Source: Alphaproteobacteria bacterium (GTDB lineage Bacteria > Pseudomonadota > Alphaproteobacteria > Rhizobiales > Devosiaceae). Taken from it: a stretch of 10,252 bases of DNA. This document shows positions 6,508 through 10,252 of this stretch, piece by piece. Location: the NCBI GenBank assembly GCA_018820005.1, contig JAHJOS010000524.1:1-10252 (forward strand), read 5' to 3'. Both the position numbers and the translations under genes were made by a program. Each line of letters starts with the position of its first letter. Within the stretch, counting starts at the first letter, position 1. The notes under the pieces are model-generated. The model saw nothing but the letters and a program-made list of their open reading frames with translations. It was not told where the DNA came from and ran no database searches.

Positions 6508-8277
6508 CTAGACGAGCTGCCGTCCCTTCTCGTCGATGATGTCGCCGATATTGGCGGTATCGGGCAGGATGATCTCATTGTGTGGCTTGCCCGAGGGGAT
6601 CATGGGCAGACAGTTCTCGTCTTTTTCCACGATGCAGTCGAACAGCACCGGGCCGTCGTAGTCGAGCATCTCTTCAATGGCCGCGTCGAGCGCCGCCGGG
6701 CTGTCGCAGCGGATACCCTTGCCGCCGTAGGCCTCGGCCAGCTTGACGAAATCGGGCAGCGATTCCGAATAGGAATGCGCATAGCGGCTGCCATGCAGCA
6801 GATCCTGCCACTGTCGGACCATGCCCATGCGCTCATTGTTGAGAATGAACACCTTGATGGGCAGGCGATACTGCACGGCCGTGCTCATCTCCTGCATGGT
6901 CATCTGCACGCTGGCTTCACCGGCAATGTCGATCACCAGCGCATCGGGATGGGCCACCTGCACGCCGACAGCAGCGGGCAGGCCATAGCCCATGGTGCCC
7001 AGGCCACCCGAGGTCATCCAGTGGTTTGGCTTGTCGAAGTGGAAATGCTGGGCCGCCCACATCTGGTGCTGCCCCACTTCGGTGGTGATGTAGACGTCCT
7101 TGGCCTGGCGCTTGCTGGCTGCATAGAGCCGCTCGATGGCGTATTGCGGCTTGATGACGGTGTCGGAATTCTTGTAGCCGAGCGAATCCACCGCCCGCCA
7201 CTTCTCGATCTGCTTCCACCATGGCGCGATGGCTTCCGTACGTGGCTGATTGGTCCGGCTGCGCCAGACGCGCACCATCTCCGACAGCACGCGCGCGCAA
7301 TCACCGATGATCGGCACATCAACGCGAACAACCTTGTTGATCGAGCTGGGGTCGATATCGACATGGATCTTGCGGCTATGCGGCGAAAACGCATCGATGC
7401 GACCGGTTATGCGGTCGTCAAAGCGCGCGCCAATGTTGATCATGACGTCGCAGTCGTGCATCGCCAGATTGGCTTCGTAGGTGCCGTGCATGCCCAGCAT
7501 GCCCATCCACTGCGGATTGGACGCGGGGAAAGCGCCCAGACCCATCAGGGTGGAGGTCACCGGAAAACCGGTCAGTTCGGCCAGTTCACGCAGGTGCTCG
7601 GACGCCTCGGGGCCAGCATTGATGACACCGCCACCGGTATAAAAGATCGGGCGCTCGGCCTTGAGCATCAGCTCGACGGCGGCTTCGATGGCGGCGCTGT
7701 CGCCATCCATCTGCGGGCGGTAGCTCTGGTGGCGCAGCGTATCGAGGTCGGGCTTGTAGTAATCGCCCATGGCAAACTGCACATCCTTGGGGATGTCGAT
7801 CACCACCGGACCCGGCCGGCCGGTGGTCGCGATCAGGAAAGCCTCGTGCATGATGCGCGGCAGGTCTTCGATGCGCTTGACCAGATAATTATACTTGGTG
7901 CAGCTGCGGGTGATGCCGACCGTGTCGCATTCCTGGAAGGCGTCTGTGCCGATCAACGTCGTGGGGACCTGGGCGGTGATGCAGACCATGGGAATGGAAT
8001 CCATCAGCGCATCGGTGAGGCCGGTGACGGCATTGGTAGCGCCCGGACCCGAGGTCACCAGCACTACGCCCGGCTTGCCGGTGGAGCGCGCATAGCCTTC
8101 GGCCATATGGGTCGCACCCTGCTCGTGGCGCACCAGAATGTGCTGAACGGCGTCCTGCTGGAACATCGCGTCATAGATGGGCAGAGCTGCGCCGCCCGGA
8201 TAGCCGAAAATGTGCTCGACCCCATGATCGGTCAGCGCCTGGATCACCATTTCCGCGCCGGTCATTCTTTCGGCCAT
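6508..8277 (-). CDS. ilvB: Acetolactate synthase large (catalytic) subunit
   Basis: A 589-residue thiamine diphosphate enzyme (ilvB/ilvI type). It joins two pyruvates to acetolactate, or pyruvate plus 2-oxobutyrate to acetohydroxybutyrate, the first common step to Val, Leu and Ile. The N-terminal ThDP domain has F-G-Y-P-G-G-A-A-L-P-I-Y-D (24-36) and the catalytic Glu52 in H-E-Q-G-A-T-H-M-A-E-G-Y-A-R. The middle FAD-binding domain is at about 190-340. The C-terminal domain has G-G-L-G-T-M-G-Y-G-L-P-A-A (424-436) and the metal/ThDP motif at 453-481, ending in L-N-N. That motif reads G-E-A-S, not the usual G-D-A-S. An in-frame ATG at 8304 exists. ATG 8277 is preferred because AAGGAAGG lies about ten bases before it and M-A-E-R-M-T-G-A-E-M is a normal family start. 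It is preceded by a leader peptide and terminator, so control is probably by attenuation. Confidence 0.97.
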   Translation of the reverse strand: MAERMTGAEMVIQALTDHGVEHIFGYPGGAALPIYDAMFQQDAVQHILVRHEQGATHMAEGYARSTGKPGVVLVTSGPGATNAVTGLTDALMDSIPMVCITAQVPTTLIGTDAFQECDTVGITRSCTKYNYLVKRIEDLPRIMHEAFLIATTGRPGPVVIDIPKDVQFAMGDYYKPDLDTLRHQSYRPQMDGDSAAIEAAVELMLKAERPIFYTGGGVINAGPEASEHLRELAELTGFPVTSTLMGLGAFPASNPQWMGMLGMHGTYEANLAMHDCDVMINIGARFDDRITGRIDAFSPHSRKIHVDIDPSSINKVVRVDVPIIGDCARVLSEMVRVWRSRTNQPRTEAIAPWWKQIEKWRAVDSLGYKNSDTVIKPQYAIERLYAASKRQAKDVYITTEVGQHQMWAAQHFHFDKPNHWMTSGGLGTMGYGLPAAVGVQVAHPDALVIDIAGEASVQMTMQEMSTAVQYRLPIKVFILNNERMGMVRQWQDLLHGSRYAHSYSESLPDFVKLAEAYGGKGIRCDSPAALDAAIEEMLDYDGPVLFDCIVEKDENCLPMIPSGKPHNEIILPDTANIGDIIDEKGRQLV

Positions 8278-8340
8278 TGTTGTAGTCCCTTCCTTGAAGT
8301 CCATTGACTTGACCCAGTCTCGTCGCGGCGAAAACCGGGC

Positions 8341-8367
8341 AATAAAAAAGGCCCCGTTCGGGACCTT
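8341..8367 (-). terminator. Attenuator terminator in the ilvB leader
   Basis: On the minus strand AAGGTCCC (8367-8360), loop GAAC and GGGGCCTT (8355-8348) form an 8-bp stem with one G-U pair. It runs into TTTTTTATT (8349-8341). It is a textbook intrinsic terminator, yet it sits between a promoter and ilvB, 63 bases before the ilvB start, so it must be read through for ilvBN expression. That makes it an attenuator. Confidence 0.85.
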
Positions 8368-8373
8368 GTTTTC

Positions 8374-8421
8374 GGCGCACCAGCTATCGCGCGGGATGTT
8401 ATCCCACGTTGCCGATGCGCC
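8374..8421 (-). promoter_or_regulatory. ilvB leader RNA stem overlapping the leader peptide end
   Basis: In minus-strand RNA, GGCGCAUCGGC (8421-8411) pairs with GCUGGUGCGCC (8384-8374): 11 continuous pairs, two of them G-U. It encloses a second hairpin, GUGGGAU (8407-8401) with AUCCCGC (8397-8391), whose loop side carries the leader stop codon. The outer 5' arm codes for leader residues 10-13 (part of Arg10, then Arg, Ile, Gly). A ribosome finishing the leader would melt both stems; one stalled on the upstream Leu/Ile/Val codons would leave them free to form. Pairings are seen in the sequence; the switching role is inference. Confidence 0.6.
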
Positions 8422-8449
8422 TGCGTACTACGAGAATGAGTGCCCGCAC
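8399..8449 (-). CDS. ilvBN leader peptide, 16 residues
   Basis: A short reading frame starting with GTG at 8449 and ending with TAA at 8401-8399: M-R-A-L-I-L-V-V-R-R-R-I-G-N-V-G. Seven of 16 residues are Leu, Ile or Val, five of them consecutive (L-I-L-V-V at positions 4-8). A clear Shine-Dalgarno sequence, GGAGAGG (8460-8454), lies four bases before the GTG. It sits downstream of a TTGACA promoter and upstream of an intrinsic terminator, directly ahead of the acetolactate synthase operon. This is the standard layout of a translation-coupled attenuator that senses charged branched-chain tRNAs. The peptide itself is not expected to have a function. Confidence 0.8.
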   Translation of the reverse strand: MRALILVVRRRIGNVG

Positions 8450-8480
8450 GGGACCTCTCCAAATAAAAATTCTGGCCGCA

Positions 8481-8510
8481 TTGATAAGTGCAATGGCGCA
8501 AAGCTGTCAA
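8481..8510 (-). promoter_or_regulatory. Promoter of the ilvB leader and ilvBN operon
   Basis: On the minus strand a perfect TTGACA (8510-8505) is followed 17-18 bases later by TTATCA (8487-8482) or TATCAA (8486-8481). Transcription would begin near 8475, about 26 bases before the leader peptide start. That gives a terminated leader RNA of about 130 bases. Confidence 0.7.
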
Positions 8511-8648
8511 GACCCGCAAGCGCGGGCGGCCCGGTCACGCGGACCTAGAGAGCATCCGGCGGCAAAAAACCGTGGAGGGACCGCCATCGCCGTCTCAAAA
8601 AAGATGGCCTGCGCGCCAGACAATGCTATTGGCGCGGGTGAAAGTTTT

Positions 8649-8666
8649 GTGACGGTTTGATGGCAC
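8649..8666 (-). promoter_or_regulatory. Pho-box-like site abutting the pit start codon
   Basis: Read on the minus strand the sequence is GTGCCATCAAACCGTCAC. Against the PhoB consensus CTGTCATAWAWCTGTCAY it matches at about 14 of 18 positions. It has the right layout: two 7-base half-sites with a 4-base A-rich spacer. It ends right before the pit ATG at 8667. A site there, downstream of any normal promoter, would fit repression by PhoB. Low-affinity pit repression by PhoB is known in Sinorhizobium meliloti. A chance match is possible. Confidence 0.4.
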
Positions 8667-10175
8667 ATGAACAAAAGCAGCCTCGACAAGGACCTGCAGC
8701 GGGTATCTGGCCTGGAAGCGGCGACCCATAATCTGGCCCGATCCGTCGCAGCGCCCGGCATTGCCCTGGTGTTCCTGCTGGCCGTCGCCGTCTGGGCCAG
8801 CTTCCTGATCACCGACGGCCCCATGAGCTATCTGGTGATCATTGCGGCTGCCATCGCCGGCTATATGGCGCTCAATGTCGGCGCCAATGACGTGGCCAAC
8901 AACATGGGCCCCGCCGTCGGCTCCAAGGCCCTGACCATGGGCGGCGCACTGATCATCGCGGCCATCTTTGAAGCCGCCGGAGCGCTTCTGGCGGGCGGCG
9001 ACGTGGTCAATACCGTGGCGCGCGACCTGCTGATCGGCGACCAGCTCGACAGCAATACCTTTGTGCTGGTGATGATGGCGGCCCTGCTCGCCTCCGCCCT
9101 GTGGACCAATCTGGCCACCATCATCGGCGCACCGGTGTCCACCACCCACGCGGTGGTCGGCGGCGTGGTGGGCTCGGGCATTGCTGCCGCCGGCATGGGT
9201 TCGGTCGCCTGGCCGGTTGTCGGCACCATCGCCGCCAGCTGGGTGATCTCGCCGGTGCTGGGGGGCCTGGTGGCCGCCGGCCTGCTAGCCCTGATCAAGT
9301 TCGCCATCCTGTTCCGCCAGGACCGGATCGCCGCGGCCCGCACCTGGGTGCCGGTGCTGATCGGCCTGATGAGCGGGGTCTTCACCCTCTACATGCTGAG
9401 CAAGGGGCTCAGCCGCATCTGGGCGCCCTCGGACCGTACGGCGCTGACCCTGGGCGCCCTCATGGCCCTGGCCGGCTGGCTGGCCGCCCGGCCGTGGATC
9501 GCGCGGCGCTCGGCCCTGATGGAGAACCGCCGCAAGGAGGTCAGCCGGCTGTTCGTCCTGCCGCTGATCTGTGCGGCGGGCCTGCTGTCCTTCGCCCACG
9601 GCGCCAATGACGTGGCCAACGCCGTCGGTCCGCTGGCGGCCATTGTCAGCGCCGCCCAGACCGGGTCGGCGACCACGCAGGGGGACGTGATCCTGCCCCT
9701 GTGGGTGCTGGCCATCGGCGCAGTAGGCATCTCCCTGGGCCTGGCCCTGTTCGGCCCCCGCCTGATCCGCACGGTGGGGGAAAAGATCACCAAGATGGAC
9801 GCCATGCGGGCCTATTGCGTGGCCCAGGCCGCGGCTATCACCGTGCTCGCCGCCTCCAGCCTCGGCCTGCCGGTCTCGTCCACCCACATCGCCATCGGCG
9901 GCATCTTCGGGGTCGGCCTGTTGCGGGAGCTGCTGACCAATCGCGGCATTCGCCGGCGGCCCAATGGCGGTGTGACCCTCGAGCCACCCACCCTCGCGCC
10001 CGTCCCACAGACCGCTGAACAGGCCGAACGCCAGCGGGAGAAGACCGAGAAACGACGGCTGGTGCGGCGCCGCCACGCCTGGGGCATCGCCGCGGCCTGG
10101 GTGATCACCGTGCCGGCCGCAGGCCTGTTGTCCGGCGGGCTCTATACCCTGCTCAGCGCCCTGATCCGCTCTTGA
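8667..10175 (+). CDS. pit: Inorganic phosphate transporter, PiT family
   Basis: A 502-residue inner-membrane low-affinity phosphate carrier, probably moving metal-phosphate with H+. It has the two inverted family signatures, G-A-N-D-V-A-N-N-M-G-P at 72-82 and G-A-N-D-V-A-N-A-V-G-P at 312-322. Each is followed by its partner motif, P-V-S-T-T-H (156-161) and P-V-S-S-T-H (402-407). About a dozen hydrophobic segments lie between 30 and 498, with a basic cytoplasmic loop at 278-295 and a long charged Arg/Glu-rich loop at about 421-470. ATG 8667 gives the usual rhizobial-type N-terminus (L-D-K-D-L near residue 6) but has no good Shine-Dalgarno sequence; a leaderless or weakly translated message is possible. 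It is divergent from ilvB. The DUF47/PhoU-like partner gene often next to rhizobial pit is not seen on its upstream side. Confidence 0.96.
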   Translation: MNKSSLDKDLQRVSGLEAATHNLARSVAAPGIALVFLLAVAVWASFLITDGPMSYLVIIAAAIAGYMALNVGANDVANNMGPAVGSKALTMGGALIIAAIFEAAGALLAGGDVVNTVARDLLIGDQLDSNTFVLVMMAALLASALWTNLATIIGAPVSTTHAVVGGVVGSGIAAAGMGSVAWPVVGTIAASWVISPVLGGLVAAGLLALIKFAILFRQDRIAAARTWVPVLIGLMSGVFTLYMLSKGLSRIWAPSDRTALTLGALMALAGWLAARPWIARRSALMENRRKEVSRLFVLPLICAAGLLSFAHGANDVANAVGPLAAIVSAAQTGSATTQGDVILPLWVLAIGAVGISLGLALFGPRLIRTVGEKITKMDAMRAYCVAQAAAITVLAASSLGLPVSSTHIAIGGIFGVGLLRELLTNRGIRRRPNGGVTLEPPTLAPVPQTAEQAERQREKTEKRRLVRRRHAWGIAAAWVITVPAAGLLSGGLYTLLSALIRS

Positions 10176-10252
10176 GGCGCCGGCCGCGGGCCTCAGCCTT
10201 GCGGATCTTCTTGCCCTTGCCGCGGGCCTGATCGGTCGCATCGGGCGCCGGG
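10153..10252 (-). CDS. C-terminal end of an unidentified minus-strand gene (partial)
   Basis: From the right edge, the minus strand has one frame open for 32 codons to TGA at 10155-10153. It ends in a basic tail: ...D-Q-A-R-G-K-G-K-K-I-R-K-A-E-A-R-G-R-R-L, then K-S-G-S-G-R. Such Lys/Arg-rich tails are common on RNA-binding or ribosome-related proteins, but nothing here names a family. It would overlap the 3' end of pit by 23 bases, converging on it. An 11-base direct repeat (GCCGCGGGCCT at 10183-10193 and 10219-10229), 36 bases apart, keeps the frame and encodes the repeated A-R-G. Another frame is also open over this short span, so the call is tentative. Confidence 0.4.
   Translation of the reverse strand, partial: PAPDATDQARGKGKKIRKAEARGRRLKSGSGR

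Larger units (their letters stand above)
8278..8666. other. ilvB-pit divergent intergenic region
   Basis: 389 bases. The ilvB side (8278-8510) is filled by the ilvB untranslated leader with its attenuator and promoter, listed separately. The pit side (8511-8666) has a CCCGC-AAGC-GCGGG hairpin (8513-8526), a GCCATC/GATGGC dyad around an A-run (8582-8607) and a Pho-box-like site next to the pit start. I found no convincing pit -10/-35 pair and no further gene. Confidence 0.6.

Noticed and set aside
6580..8307. Long open frame (575 codons) on the plus strand opposite ilvB
   Set aside because: Antisense shadow of a highly conserved enzyme in GC-rich DNA; no motifs and a His/Asp/Ala-biased composition.
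8262..8519. 85-codon minus-strand frame through the ilvB leader
   Set aside because: It runs across the promoter, leader peptide and terminator in another frame; the short leader peptide explains the region better.

Overview
The window is chromosomal DNA from a GC-rich alphaproteobacterium. It is most likely a member of the Hyphomicrobiales close to Devosia or the rhizobia, judging by gene style: a PdxJ of the N-L-N-A-V-A-Q-L-R-N type, an acetolactate synthase with a G-E-A-S cofactor motif, and a rhizobial-type Pit. This placement rests on family recollection, not on a search. Almost all the DNA is ordinary housekeeping and metabolic coding sequence. There is no mobile element, CRISPR array, rRNA or tRNA that I can see. 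The most interesting structure is regulatory.

Layout. 262-1395 (+) encodes an Old Yellow Enzyme family flavin oxidoreductase, with an 8-bp inverted repeat upstream (182-203) and an intrinsic terminator downstream (1455-1477). 1545-2000 (+) encodes a small, probably exported acidic protein of unknown function. It converges on kup (2011-3942, -), a potassium uptake permease, and both stop codons lie in one palindrome. Upstream of kup on the same strand, behind its own terminator, is an NADPH-dependent FMN/quinone reductase-like flavoprotein (4093-4689, -). Then come pdxJ (4970-5713, -; vitamin B6 synthesis) and the ilvB-ilvN operon (8277 down to 5931, -; acetolactate synthase, first common step of branched-chain amino acid synthesis). 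pit (8667-10175, +; phosphate transporter) is divergent from ilvB. The last ~100 bases appear to hold the 3' end of a minus-strand gene that overlaps the end of pit.

Regulation. The 389 bases between ilvB and pit carry, on the minus strand, a complete candidate transcription attenuator for ilvBN. It has a TTGACA promoter, a Shine-Dalgarno sequence, a 16-residue leader peptide with Leu-Ile-Leu-Val-Val in a row (M-R-A-L-I-L-V-V-R-R-R-I-G-N-V-G), an 11-bp RNA stem overlapping the leader's end, and a hairpin plus U-run terminator about 67 bases before ilvB. On the other side, an 18-bp sequence resembling a reverse-oriented Pho box abuts the pit start codon, which would fit control of Pit by PhoB.

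The genes are mostly independent units (redox enzyme, K+ uptake, flavoprotein, B6 synthesis, BCAA synthesis, Pi uptake) that each bring their own terminators. Only ilvB-ilvN is clearly an operon. I see no undescribed multi-gene system.
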